Source: Bicyclus anynana (Eukaryota > Arthropoda > Insecta > Lepidoptera > Nymphalidae). Taken from it: a DNA stretch of 64,000 nucleotides. Of this stretch, positions 9,834-19,042 are shown piece by piece. The stretch is from contig NC_069099.1 in the NCBI RefSeq assembly GCF_947172395.1, positions 14,265,740 to 14,329,739 of the forward strand. Reading direction: 5' to 3'. Below the pieces are notes generated by a model. The model was not told the DNA's origin. It saw only the letters and a program-made list of their open reading frames with translations, and did not search any database. Position numbers and translations under genes: made by a program. Every line of letters starts with the position of its first letter. The first letter of the stretch is position 1.

Positions 9834-10123
9834 CTCAGAAACAGCTCCGATTTTGATGACTTTTTTTAAAAGTCATGTTTTTTTATGTTATTTAAAATCA
9901 GAAACGTTTTGGTGCGAGGACGAAATGATTTATATTGTTAAAAAATATCTATGCTATTTATATCAAAAATAATATAAAAATACCACCGACTTCAAAAATA
10001 CAAACGTATACAGAAAACTAATAAGCGAAAGAAAATATATTTTCTATCTATTGATAACTTTCCAGACGGTGCCAATGATCTAATTAAGGAAAAAAAATCA
10101 TCAAAATCGGAGCTGTTTCTGAG
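9834..10123. repeat. Foldback with 33-bp inverted arms
   Basis: 9834-9866 (CTCAGAAACAGCTCCGATTT...) and 10091-10123 are inverted copies with one mismatch, separated by ~224 bases. The spacer includes ACCGACTTCAAAAATACAAA, typical of a common lepidopteran short repeat. No coding. Confidence 0.7.
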
Positions 10124-10189
10124 CAGGTCGAGGGTAAATACCCTATTGACTCGGCTATATCTTCCGTATAGTTTGTACATGAATGCTTT

Positions 10190-10400
10190 AAATAAAAAAA
10201 ATCGGTTGTCTGTAAAGTCGGTTTACTGATGATAGTTGAACGTGGCAACGTCTTAAGAAAATACTAAAATGCTGTTTAATAATCTTCATAGACCAGAATA
10301 TACTTTATTTCTTGTAAAAAAAGCTGGCAACCCTAAAGCGACCCTTGAGGGAACGACGCATGACGTCATCTTTTTTCGAGTGTGTAGCCGGCTTCATATA
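10190..10400 (+). repeat. Dispersed repeat, inverted copy at 36960-37200
   Basis: AAATCGGTTGTCTGTAAAGT, CTGATGATAGTTGAACGTGG, AATAATCTTCATAGACCAGA and GCTGGCAACCCTAAAGCGAC, ending near ACGCATGACGTCATC, recur in reverse orientation at 36960-37200. The two copies share about 200 bp. Class unknown; it may belong with the neighbouring foldback. Confidence 0.65.
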
Positions 10401-11404
10401 AAACGTTGTCACGTCAAAAATATATTATCCACGGTAGGTAACGTAATTCCGTAGTCATTATCGGTCCATTAGAGACGAGTACCACGAAACGACCTATTAC
10501 TGTAGAAAAATAAAACCGTCAAATAAGCCAAAACCGTAGTGAGCCCTAGCAATAGATTTATTGCACCATAGACTTGCTCCATTCGGTAACAGCTTTCATT
10601 ATAGCCAAGTTATTGCTGACGTCGCAATAAAAATTGTTTATCGGACCAATATCGGTTTATTTGCCCCGAAAAAAAAAATGACGCGCACATTTTTATTTAT
10701 TGTTCCGATGTTATTGCCGGCCATTATTTGCTTCTAGTGGATTTATCAACAATAATTTTGGATTAATATTTTCCTATTTATTTCGCTGAATCAATGGATA
10801 TAGAAACGGTATATAGAATTACTACCGGGACTGTTGATTTGTGAGTATATAGTTCGGAATAGTCTTCAGTTCTGTAATTTCAGTAATTTCAGTATTAATG
10901 TACATAAGAATAAGAATAAGAAGAATTAGGTTACATACAACAATAGATACCAACAACTTATGACATCTAAATATTCTTTAAATAACTTTTGGCTCAAGCT
11001 ACTCCTACGGAAACCGGAAAATAAAATCATTTGTTAAGTTGTCGAATTAATAATAATAAATATATACATTTTACCCAGAAACCGTATGTATTATATGAAT
11101 TCGTACGGTTTCTGTAAAGGAGATGATACGAGTAGCGTCTCTGTGAGATGAGAGGATGTTTATGCAAACCAATGTCACCTCCAAAACTACTAGTACAATT
11201 ATAATGCACATGCCGATAGCTTCGGTTCGGGTATTTGATTGTTAACTCAGACCAATTATAGAAGGACCTATCGCACTCATAGTCACGAACAAAATTGACT
11301 GTCATTTTCTGAAGAAAACGAGCTTAGATTTGGCATATATTTTATACTAAAGTACGGTTTTGCCCGTTTTTTACACAACTCAATTGCACATAAAGATATT
11401 TTTA
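10401..11404. other. No supported feature
   Basis: Two short frames occur (11027-11305 on the minus strand and part of 11283-11621), with no motif I recognise. Composition is AT-rich. The second frame overlaps a dispersed repeat and is unlikely to be a gene. Confidence 0.3.
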
Positions 11405-11560
11405 CGGAGCTCTTTAACCGACGAACACGATTACAACTATTAAAGATCGATTCTATAGGGACAGTTTTTATAGTCGCATTAGATCGTTGATCATATACTT
11501 TGACAGAAAAGTAATGTCTAGCGAGGCAGGTCCTATACAATAATTGGTCTGAGATTGTTA
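11405..11560 (+). repeat. Dispersed repeat, second copy at 35572-35715
   Basis: CTCTTTAACCGACGAACACG, ATCGATTCTATAGGGACAGT, AGATCGTTGATCATATACTT and TGACAGAAAAGTAATGTCTA are closely matched in the same orientation at 35572-35715. The family was not recognised. Confidence 0.7.
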
Positions 11561-11815
11561 ATAACCATTTCATTAGAGTTATTGTAGCACCATGCAGCTG
11601 TTCTGATGATGGAATGACCATAGGAAATTTTAAACTAAAACCGAGTTTGTGCTCATTGTTCTAGACCAATACAAGTTAGTGCTATTATATATTACTAATG
11701 TTATTTTTTTTTTTTTAATTATTCAACTAATCTATTAATTAATGGAATTCCTGAACTTTTACCGAAATCCACTCAAACAAAATGTTATTAAGCCTGGAGA
11801 AATTACATGAAAAAA

Positions 11816-11880
11816 GTTATTTTATTTATTCCAAAACTTGTTTACTAATTCCTCTGATGTAGAAGTGGTTTTATCCCCTC
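11816..11880 (+). repeat. Direct repeat with 12392-12458
   Basis: TTATTCCAAAACTTGTTTAC and AAGTGGTTTTAT occur in both. The two copies flank a LINE-like 3' end and a SINE C. Perhaps one unit was duplicated. Confidence 0.6.
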
Positions 11881-11889
11881 TCTCCTATG

Positions 11890-12035
11890 GACTAATATGG
11901 CTCTTCACGGACCAAGATGCGTTCGTAACTTTAATTTTAAGATTTCGACTTTATTTACCACCGTTAAATCATGACATGACGTTTCAAAAGTGCTTGTAAA
12001 ATAAGCCTAACTGAAATAAATTAATTTTGAATTTT
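11890..12035 (+). mobile_element. LINE-like 3' end
   Basis: GGCTCTTCACGGACCAAGAT, TTATTTACCACCGTTAAATC, TTTCAAAAGTGCTTGTAAAA, and CTGAAATAAATTAATTTTGA match other copies at 43550-43630 (plus), 45035-45185 (minus) and 53465-53690 (minus). The last ~50 bases look like a LINE 3' UTR and tail. No coding part remains. Confidence 0.55.
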
Positions 12036-12078
12036 ATGATGAGGAACCTGCAGAGACCCGAAAAACTACGCAAAAAAG

Positions 12079-12387
12079 TTTTTTATTATTCTTTACAAGT
12101 TAACCCTTAACTACAATCTCACCTGATGATAAGTAATGATGCAATCTAAGATATAAGCGGACTGTCTTGCTAGGAGGAGGATGAAAATCCACACCGCTTT
12201 CGGTTTCTACACACATCGTACCGGGACGCTAACTCGCTTGGCGGTACGTCTTTGTCAATAAGGTGGTAACTAGCCACGGCCGAAGCCTCCCACCAACCAG
12301 ACCTGGACCAATTAAGAAACCCTTAATCGGCCCAACCCAGGACCGTCTTGTAAGTCCACCGCGCATACCAGTGCGCCACGGAGGCTG
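12079..12387 (-). mobile_element. SINE C, full length
   Basis: Minus-strand copy from the tail (TTATTCTTTACAAGTTAACC) through GGAGGATGAAAATCCACACC to the tRNA-like head (ACCAGTGCGCCACGGAGGCT). A few bases of box B are lost. Confidence 0.75.
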
Positions 12388-12489
12388 TCAAAGTTACTTT
12401 ATTTATTCCAAAACTTGTTTACCATTTCCTGTGAGGTAAAAGTGGTTTTATATCTAGAGTTTGTTAAGAGTATATCGTTTTCCGGTCCC

Positions 12490-12660
12490 CAGGGCGCCGG
12501 TGCGGCGTTAATTGCACAAAGTTTTCTGGCCATCTCATTAAAACTATTCAAATTCCCCGAGACGCGCTGTCAGGTCTTTCGTGAATAGATTTTGGTTCAA
12601 ATTAATTCCTCTCTGAATCACCGTCGCTTGAATCCGAATTGATATTCAACTAATTGATTT
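12490..12660 (+). repeat. Dispersed repeat unit, copy 1 of 3
   Basis: GCACAAAGTTTTCTGGCCAT then CTCATTAAAACTATTCAAAT, followed by a GTCAGGTCTTTCGTGAATAG segment, recurs at about 13787-13920 and in worn form at about 14360-14440. Unclassified. Confidence 0.6.
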
Positions 12661-13089
12661 ATGGTAAAAAATTCTAATGAAATGCTTCGTTTCGTTTTTG
12701 GTTTTTGTTATGCACTATTTGTGGCTATTAAAATTATAATTGTTTTTGTTGCTGAATTGATGAAATTTGCTAAGCTGTAATAATTGAATTTTTTAAATTC
12801 GTTTCTAATTATTTAGTTATTTCTTCTTTTTATTCAGAACTGTTATTTGAAATATACTAATTTGAATATAAAAATTGGAAATATTAAAAACATCCAAGTG
12901 CGTGTCGGGCCACGCACAGTTTTAATCCTTTATATGCACAAAAATACCGATAACGATATCCATACCATACCATGGGACGGATGATATAAAACTCATCCTC
13001 ACATTACATGTAGTAACCCCAAATATTTATTTTTCAAATTTTCTTTTAACCACTTTATGGACGTAAGCATCATACCTACCTGAGAATTT

Positions 13090-13192
13090 TCTTAATTCTC
13101 TACGTATGTGAAGTCTATCAATCCGCATTGGTCCAGCGTGGTGGACTATTGACCTAAGCCCTCTTATTCTGAGAGACTCGTGTTCTAATAGC
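13090..13192 (+). mobile_element. SINE A, 3' fragment
   Basis: GAGAATTTTCTTAATTCTCT, CTATCAATCCGCATTGGTCC and AGCGTGGTGGACTATTGACC match the distal third of SINE A. Confidence 0.6.
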
Positions 13193-13277
13193 CCATATAT
13201 CGAGGAAGGCTATATATTATCCCATATTCCTAGGGGAACGAGAACCACACGGGTGAAACCGCGCGGCGTCAGCTAGT
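13193..13277 (+). mobile_element. Helitron-like F, 3' end
   Basis: CATATATCGAGGAAGGCTAT, TATTCCTAGGGGAACGAGAA, and the terminal GTGAAACCGCGCGGCGTCAG followed by CTAGT. The 5' half is missing and SINE A sequence directly precedes it. Confidence 0.65.
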
Positions 13278-13289
13278 ACTTTATAAATT

Positions 13290-13600
13290 ACTAGCAGACG
13301 CCCGCGACTTCGTCCTCCCTTAGACCTCTTTAATCCAGCCTTACAGTAGTATCGCTGTAAAATTGGATTAACTTCTCCCGTTTTTCCAGCATTTCCCTTC
13401 ACTGCTCTGCTCCTGTAGGTCGTAGTGTGATGAAAAGTATATTATAACCTGCCCAGGAGTATGAAGAATAACTGTAGGTACCAAGTTTCGTTAAAATCCG
13501 TCGAGTAGTTTTGTTTCTATAACGAACATACATACAGACAGACAGACGACAATTTTACTGATTGCATTTTTGGTATCAGTGTCGATCACCCCCTGATAGT
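13290..13600 (-). mobile_element. Short interspersed element starting CTAGCAGACGCCCGCG
   Basis: The left end CTAGCAGACGCCCGCGACTT is the reverse of the E-type terminus (CGGGCGTCYGCTAG). The body includes GTACCAAGTTTCGTTAAAAT and an ACATACAGACAGACAGACGA stretch. This is a non-autonomous Helitron-like arrangement, assigned by terminal similarity only. Confidence 0.5.
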
Positions 13601-13689
13601 TATTTTGGAAATATATGTCATGTACAGAATTGAACTCTCTACAGATTTATATAAATAATACGTATAAGCATTGTCTGTGGTCCGTCCCT

Positions 13690-13925
13690 AAAGCTCTGGA
13701 GTCTGTACTCTATGGGCGGCCAACTCACTGTAATTCAAACGTCATTATTATTACACATTCTCTCCGGGTTCCACTCGACACTAATTGTGCAAAGTTTTCT
13801 GCCCATCTCATTAAAACTATTCAACTTTGCCTCGTCGGGCCTTTCCGTGAATGGATTTTGCTTTACATCCATTTCAGCCGGCTCAAACACGGTCACTTGA
13901 CTTGTAATTTTGACGGAGAAAATGA
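13690..13925 (+). repeat. Dispersed repeat unit, copy 2 of 3
   Basis: CTAATTGTGCAAAGTTTTCT, GCCCATCTCATTAAAACTAT and TTCCGTGAATGGATTTTGCT match the 12.5-kb copy. The 127-codon frame at 13615-13998 runs through this repeat and shows no protein motif I recognise, so it is not called as a gene. Confidence 0.6.
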
Positions 13926-14129
13926 TTCTTCTTTCTCAAAAAATAGGCTACATTTAAACAATGTATTGTTTAACTATAGGTATATTATAAAGAGGTGAAG
14001 TTTGTGAGGTTGTAGGCACGCCATTGACGGTCAATTATTCTCACGTTTCTGCGGCACCCACTACTATAACTGATTGGTGTATTGGTCACTATTCACTTCA
14101 TATTCACTATTTTAGTCTTTATTATCAAC

Positions 14130-14189
14130 CTATTAAAATAAACAACAAATAAATTGACAAAATGTCTGGTTTGTTGTTTATTTTAATAG
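14130..14189. repeat. Perfect 20-bp inverted repeat
   Basis: CTATTAAAATAAACAACAAA at 14130-14149 is exactly inverted at 14170-14189 with a 20-base spacer. A small hairpin of unknown origin. Confidence 0.8.
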
Positions 14190-14359
14190 ATTGTTAATTA
14201 AGACCTAAATAGAAAATAGGCCAGTTGGTCTATTGGCTACAAAATGCCTGCCGGTGACAATCAGTAGATTATTAAAACCTGCTTAAAACTGAAATTAAAT
14301 ACAAACAATTGTAGCATTTAGCGTAAATTTTGTCTAGTTACTGCTCAAATAATTATTAT

Positions 14360-14440
14360 CTAGAGTTTTCTGGGTAACTCATTAAAACTAGTCGAATTTA
14401 AAGGTACGTACACTTCGTCAGGTGTTTTAATGGATGAAAT
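14360..14440 (+). repeat. Dispersed repeat unit, copy 3 of 3 (worn)
   Basis: AGAGTTTTCTGGGTAACTCA and TTAAAACTAGTCGAATTTAA resemble the cores at 12517 and 13787. Similarity fades within 80 bases. Confidence 0.45.
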
Positions 14441-14689
14441 TTAGTTTAAGTACTTATTCATATGTAGTTATTTCGCGAAACTGTAGTTTTGTAAAACTAC
14501 TAATTGAATTAAATTATTCTGTAACTGTATGTAACGTATGTTGTTTGTTTTTATCATATTGTTAATTTTATTTATCAGTATCTTTGTTTTTTTTAATTGT
14601 AGATAAAGAATAAAACAAAAGCCCGCTAGCCAACGCTGGATTAGAGTCGTGGTCAAAAGCTCTACTGCTCTAATAAAAAAGCATGGTAA

Positions 14690-14946
14690 GAATTAAGAGA
14701 GGGGTTAGGCCAATAGTCCACCACGCTGGCCCAATGCGAATTGGCAGACTTCACACACGCAGAGAATTAAAAATCTCTGGTATGCAGGTTTCCTCACGAT
14801 GTTTTTCCTTCACCGTTTGAGACACGTGATATTGAATTTCTTAAAATGCACACAACTGAAAAGTTGGAGGTGCATGCCCCGGAGCAGGTTCGAACCCACA
14901 CCCTCCGGAATCGAAGGCAGGTCATATCCACTGGGCTCGTGGCTTA
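14690..14946 (-). mobile_element. SINE A, tail-truncated
   Basis: Minus-strand copy with the GGCCAATAGTCCACCACGCT, GCAGACTTCACACACGC and AATGCACACAACTGAAAAGT landmarks, ending in a damaged head (CACTGGGCTCGTGGCT). Confidence 0.75.
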
Positions 14947-15005
14947 GTAAAACTGACCAATCATCTATCGGCATGATGCAGTACGGTACTTGCAAACATG
15001 CTTTT

Positions 15006-15335
15006 GACGGCCTCCGTGGCGCAGTGGTATGCGCAGAGGATTTACAAGACGGAGGTCCTGGGTTCGATCCCCGGCTGGGCAGATTGAGATTTTCTTAATT
15101 TTTCCAGGTCTGGCTGGTGGGAGGCTTCGGCCGTGGCTATTTACCACACTACCGGCAAAGACGTACCGCCAAGCGATTTAGCGTTCCGGTACGATGCCGT
15201 GTAGAAACCGAAAGGAGTGTGGATTTTCATCCTCCTCCTAACAAGTTGGCCCGCTTCCATCTTAGACTGCATCATCACTTACCATCAGGTGAGATTGTAG
15301 TCAAGGGCTAACTTGTAAAGAATAAAAAAAAAATG
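15006..15335 (+). mobile_element. SINE C, best-preserved copy
   Basis: The head CCTCCGTGGCGCAGTGGTAT, with box B GGGTTCGATCCCC, is close to a real tRNA A/B box pair. The body shows GGTGGGAGGCTTCGGCCGTG, CGATTTAGCGTTCCGGTACG, TGTGGATTTTCATCCTCCTC and a tail of AAGAATAAAAAAAAA. The 99-codon frame starting at 14799 runs through the head by chance. Confidence 0.85.
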
Positions 15336-15965
15336 CAGGTTCAAACTTTATGAAACTAATGACAACATTTATTTTTTGAATTAAATGATTTTGTACAGTA
15401 GTACAGCTTTACTTAATAATAATGTCTCTTATTGATCTTTTATGTAATTTTTTTTTTGAATTATCTGTGTTAGTCGTAGGAAAAAAATAATCATGCAAAC
15501 AAATCCGGCAATCTTGGAGAAATCGATGTTTATATAAAGTAAAATATATAAAAAGCGGAAAAAAGCCTCCATTATCTGTGTAAAACATCGCGAGCTTTTA
15601 ACTAAAGTAAAAAGATTTTTAAAGCAAATGAAGGGTGTGTCGGTAGCAGGGATTTCGTTTACTCTCCAAATTTAGGCAAATAACTTAACATTGATACACT
15701 ACCTACATTATTCAAATAGATGCATCATAAAAAAAATTACTATAGTTTGGAAAGTTCGTTAATTACACGTATGCGGGCGACGGGGGGAAAGACTGCGCGG
15801 GTGTGAAATCATGCGTGTGGGGAAGTGAGGTGCATAAGCCGTGGGTTTTTCATTCATCGCTACACGCCCCCCGGCCCGCGCGGATCTTAGGGAGTGTTAC
15901 GAACGAAGTTGCCATGCTATAGTAATAGACGGAGAGCCAGCGACAGCCAGACCTTCGTCGTTTTA
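15336..15965. other. No gene; CpG-rich patch at 15770-15960
   Basis: AT-rich sequence is followed by a GC-rich stretch (GGCGACGGGGGGAAAGACTG, CACGCCCCCCGGCCCGCGCG) with no open frame of note. This may be an old interspersed repeat; a promoter-type CpG patch is possible but has no adjoining gene. Confidence 0.3.
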
Positions 15966-15967
15966 TA

Positions 15968-16150
15968 AAATGACTAGTAGGTGTCGCATGGTTTCACCCG
16001 CGTGGTTCCCGATTTCGTAGGAATACAGGGATAAAATAGCCTTCTTCGTTAAATGGGCTATCTAACACTGAAAGAATTTTTCAAATCGGACCAGCAGTTC
16101 CTGAGATTAGCGCGTTCAATCAAACAAACAAACTCTTCAGCTTTATAATC
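15968..16150 (-). mobile_element. Helitron-like F, full length
   Basis: Minus-strand copy: ACTAGTAGGTGTCGC at the 3' terminus, GGTTTCACCCGCGTGGTTCC, TTTTTCAAATCGGACCAGCA, GAGATTAGCGCGTTCAATCA and AAACTCTTCAGCTTTATAAT at the 5' end. It abuts the family E copy that hosts the BEL element. Confidence 0.7.
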
Positions 16151-16202
16151 ACACTAATATTTTAAAAGCGAAAGTTTGCGTGTAAGTGTGAAAGTGTGTA
16201 AG
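16151..16202 (+). mobile_element. Helitron-like E, left part, interrupted by BEL insertion
   Basis: CACTAATATTTTAAAAGCGA then AAGTTTGCGTGTAAGTGTGA is the start of a family E copy. It continues at 21738 on the far side of the LTR element. The last five bases, GTAAG (16198-16202), are the target-site duplication. Confidence 0.8.
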
Positions 16203-16399
16203 TGTATAATCGACCATTCGACGCGATGTGCCGATAGATGGCAGTGTATGTGAAGTCCGCAACTTTGTAACGCGATATCGAGTGGTTCGTACGAAAGGTA
16301 TATATTGTGAAGTTTTTTACAATAAACAAGATTCGCATTGGAGCGGCCGAGTGCCTTGGTTGTTTTATTTTCTCTCCGGTGCGGATCCCGACTTTTGTA
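16203..16399 (+). repeat. BEL 5' LTR
   Basis: It starts TGTATAATCGACCATTCGAC and ends near CCCGACTTTTGTA. Inside are GTATATATTG, a possible TATA-like site, and AATAAA in TTTTTTACAATAAACAAGAT, a likely polyadenylation signal. The end has lost the CA seen in the 3' copy. A stem can form between GATTCGCA and TGCGGATC near the 3' end. A primer-binding-site candidate beginning TGGTCCAGCGAACCG lies at 16402; the priming tRNA was not identified. Confidence 0.9.
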
Positions 16400-17299
16400 T
16401 ATGGTCCAGCGAACCGAATAATTTGGTGGAGCCAGTGTGCATCCTGATCTGCTGGTGGTTTGGAGCAGTCATCAGGCCCAGGCAGTTGTGACGTCAGCGG
16501 CAGCCAACTACGTCACGCGGATACGTCAGCGGCAGGAGTGAGCGAGAGGGAGAATAGCCGTCTGCGCAGCGCAGTGACGTCAGTTGCAGTGAGTGAGCGA
16601 GAGGGAGAACAACCGACTACGTCAACTGTCAAGTAAGAAGTATTGTGTCAATTTGGACCTTCTGTCAATGTCAAGATTTGGACCTTCTGTCAAAGTCAGC
16701 TGTCAATGTCAAGATTTGGACCTTCTGTCAACGTCAGCTGTCAGTGTCAAGATTGGACCTTCTGTCAAAGTCAAGAAGACATTTAACTTAGAAAATTAAA
16801 GTAGTGCATGGACATAGACTAATAAACGAAGAAAAGTGAAGTGACGGGGAATCCATGCCAAATTTCGTCTATGTCACAATTGTCAAACACTTAGAAAATA
16901 TTCGTTGTTTACATTGACTTAGAATATTTCGCGACAAAAAGACTTGTAAAATTTTCGTGTGTTACCTCAGGACTTAGAAAATATTTTAGTATTTTACATT
17001 GTCTTTGTTATTTTGCATACATTTGCACTTGTAAAGTTTTGCGTTTTATATAGACTTTGATTATTTTATGAACAGTAAATTGGATTGTTTGAATTTAACC
17101 TAGAAGTTTGTGACTTTGTTACAATTTCATGATTGCGGATAGTTTTTTGGCTTGTTTGAATTGAATGTGATTGTTGCGTTTAATTTGTAGGTAGGTAGTT
17201 TACGAACTTTAATGTGAATATTTGGTTAAATTATATAGTTGTTTCTTCTATTTTTGTGATTTAGTTATTTGGTAAGTAGTTGTATTATTTTAATATAAA
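16400..17299 (+). other. BEL leader with short tandem repeats
   Basis: The 900-bp untranslated leader holds two ~36-base units sharing GAGTGAGCGAGAGGGAGAA (about 16525-16620) and four copies of TTGGACCTTCTGTCAA (16652-16770) at spacings of about 25, 38 and 38 bases. Further on there are repeated GACTTAGAAAATATT-like units (16890-17000). In related elements such leaders carry packaging and dimerisation signals; that role is only inferred here. Confidence 0.7.
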
Positions 17300-19042
17300 A
17301 TGGAAGGACTGATTAGAGTACAAAATAATTCTAAGAATCTAATAGAAAAGCATTATATTAATTTTAAAAAATCTCCTAAAGATCGTTTAACAGTAATTTA
17401 CATTAAGGCTAGATTAGAGTCATTGGAACAGTTATGGAAAACATTTTTTGTCAATCATCAGAAAATAATACAACTAGCTTCAGATTCGGATCTAACAACT
17501 AATGAGTATATTTCAGATGATATGTTTTCGGTAGCTGAAGAAATTTGGATTAAGTATAAGTGTGATCTCAATGATGCATTATCTAAGTTGAACGTTTCAA
17601 TACCAAGTCCAAAGGAATGTAATAGTAGTGGCAGTAATATTAAACTGCCAAAAATAGAAATCCAAAAATTTACTGGAAACTATTTGGAGTGGACTACATT
17701 TAATGATTTATACACTTCCTTAATTCATAATAACGCGTGTTTAGATAATGTTCAAAAAATGCAATATTTAAAAAGTTATTTAGACGGGGAGGCGGCCCAA
17801 CTTCTCAGGCATGTTGCTGTGTCTGCCGACAACTATGAGTCTGCATGGGCCACCTTACAGTCTAGATACTCAAACAAGAAACATTTGGCTACTTGTTTAT
17901 TAGATAAATTGTTAAGACAATCAAATGCTACCGAAACAGCTAGATCAATAAAAAATCTTTTAGACACTACTTCAGAATGTCTAAACGGTTTAAGAAATAT
18001 GGGAATCACAGTAGAGCACTGGGATATAATTATTATACATATTATAAGTTCTAAGTTACCTAGTGATAGTAGACTTAAATGGGAGTCTTTAATTAGTACA
18101 GTGGATGAGTTACCTACCTTAGATCAATTTAGAGAATATTTACATAGTAGATTCAGGTCATTGGAGTTTTTAAACAATCAAACAAAATCTACTACGAATG
18201 TATCAAAAAGGTACGCAAATGTTAATTCTGTTAATACAACAAATCTAGTTTGTCAATTTTGTAAAGAAAATCACAAATTAATAAATTGCAAAGAGTTTGC
18301 GAGGTCGGATTATGATACAAAATTGAATTTTGTCCGAGCCAGTAGGTTATGTTTTAATTGCTTGTCGGATCATTATGTTTTTAAGTGCCGTCAATCCTCG
18401 AGATGTAAAATATGTGGAGCAAAACACCATTCCATCCTCCACCGCCACAAGGTGTTAGGTGATGGTGATTCCAATGGTGATGGTGTAGTTGTATCTCCGC
18501 CAACCAAATCAGAGACCAATGTGGCTACCTGTTTCTCTAATTTTCATAGCCAAGTGCTCCTGGCTACAGCAGAGGTTCCGATTGAGTCAAGAACAGGTGC
18601 GCTTCTTCCATATAGATGCTTATTGGATCAAGGTTCAACGGCTTCGCTTATCACGGAGGCCGCTGTCCAAGCTCTTGGACTGAAGAAGATACCCAACAAG
18701 GTCTATATTTCTGGAATCGGAGGTCGAAATGAGTCTTTAGCTTCTTTATGGGTAGTGGAATTAAAGATAAAGTCATTTTATGACCCTACGTTTACTTTGG
18801 TTGTCAAAGCCCACGTGCTTACCAAATTAACGTCATTTATTCCTGCAAAACGGGTTGACGTTCCGTTTTGGCCAGAACTTTCTAGTCTGAAGTTAGCCGA
18901 TACGAGGTTTGGCATACCAAATAAAATAGATTTGTTGCTTGGTGCAGAGGTATATAGCCAGATATTAGTAGAAGGTCTTATCAAAGGTCCGCCTGGGTGT
19001 CCTATAGCGCAGAAAACCCTACTGGGTTGGATTATCTGGTAA
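17300..19042 (+). CDS. BEL/Pao gag and aspartic protease polyprotein
   Basis: This 580-residue open frame codes the structural and protease parts of the element. Residues ~115-270 match the gag core of the BEL type (LPKIEIQKFTGNYLEW, then YLDGEAAQLL, and YSNKKHL). Three cysteine-histidine knuckles follow at ~318-330 (CX2CX3HX4C), 351-363 (CX2CX3HX4C) and ~369-385, expected to bind RNA. The protease lies at ~416-565, with the active-site aspartate in LLDQGSTASLI (D443) and a later IDLLLGAEVY block. BEL proteases often have DSG or DQG-like triads; D443-Q-G is accepted as plausible. The frame stops at W580, where a shift separates it from reverse transcriptase. The start is the first ATG after the leader. 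Confidence 0.85.
   Translation: MEGLIRVQNNSKNLIEKHYINFKKSPKDRLTVIYIKARLESLEQLWKTFFVNHQKIIQLASDSDLTTNEYISDDMFSVAEEIWIKYKCDLNDALSKLNVSIPSPKECNSSGSNIKLPKIEIQKFTGNYLEWTTFNDLYTSLIHNNACLDNVQKMQYLKSYLDGEAAQLLRHVAVSADNYESAWATLQSRYSNKKHLATCLLDKLLRQSNATETARSIKNLLDTTSECLNGLRNMGITVEHWDIIIIHIISSKLPSDSRLKWESLISTVDELPTLDQFREYLHSRFRSLEFLNNQTKSTTNVSKRYANVNSVNTTNLVCQFCKENHKLINCKEFARSDYDTKLNFVRASRLCFNCLSDHYVFKCRQSSRCKICGAKHHSILHRHKVLGDGDSNGDGVVVSPPTKSETNVATCFSNFHSQVLLATAEVPIESRTGALLPYRCLLDQGSTASLITEAAVQALGLKKIPNKVYISGIGGRNESLASLWVVELKIKSFYDPTFTLVVKAHVLTKLTSFIPAKRVDVPFWPELSSLKLADTRFGIPNKIDLLLGAEVYSQILVEGLIKGPPGCPIAQKTLLGWIIW

Noticed and set aside
13615..13998. 127-codon frame as a gene
   Set aside because: It runs through a dispersed repeat unit also found at 12.5 kb, where the frame is broken.
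15006..15080. tRNA gene (CGTGGCGCAGTGGTATGCGC with GGGTTCGATCCCC)
   Set aside because: The tRNA-like part is the head of SINE C; the same head occurs with the same body in several other places and lacks a clean cloverleaf.
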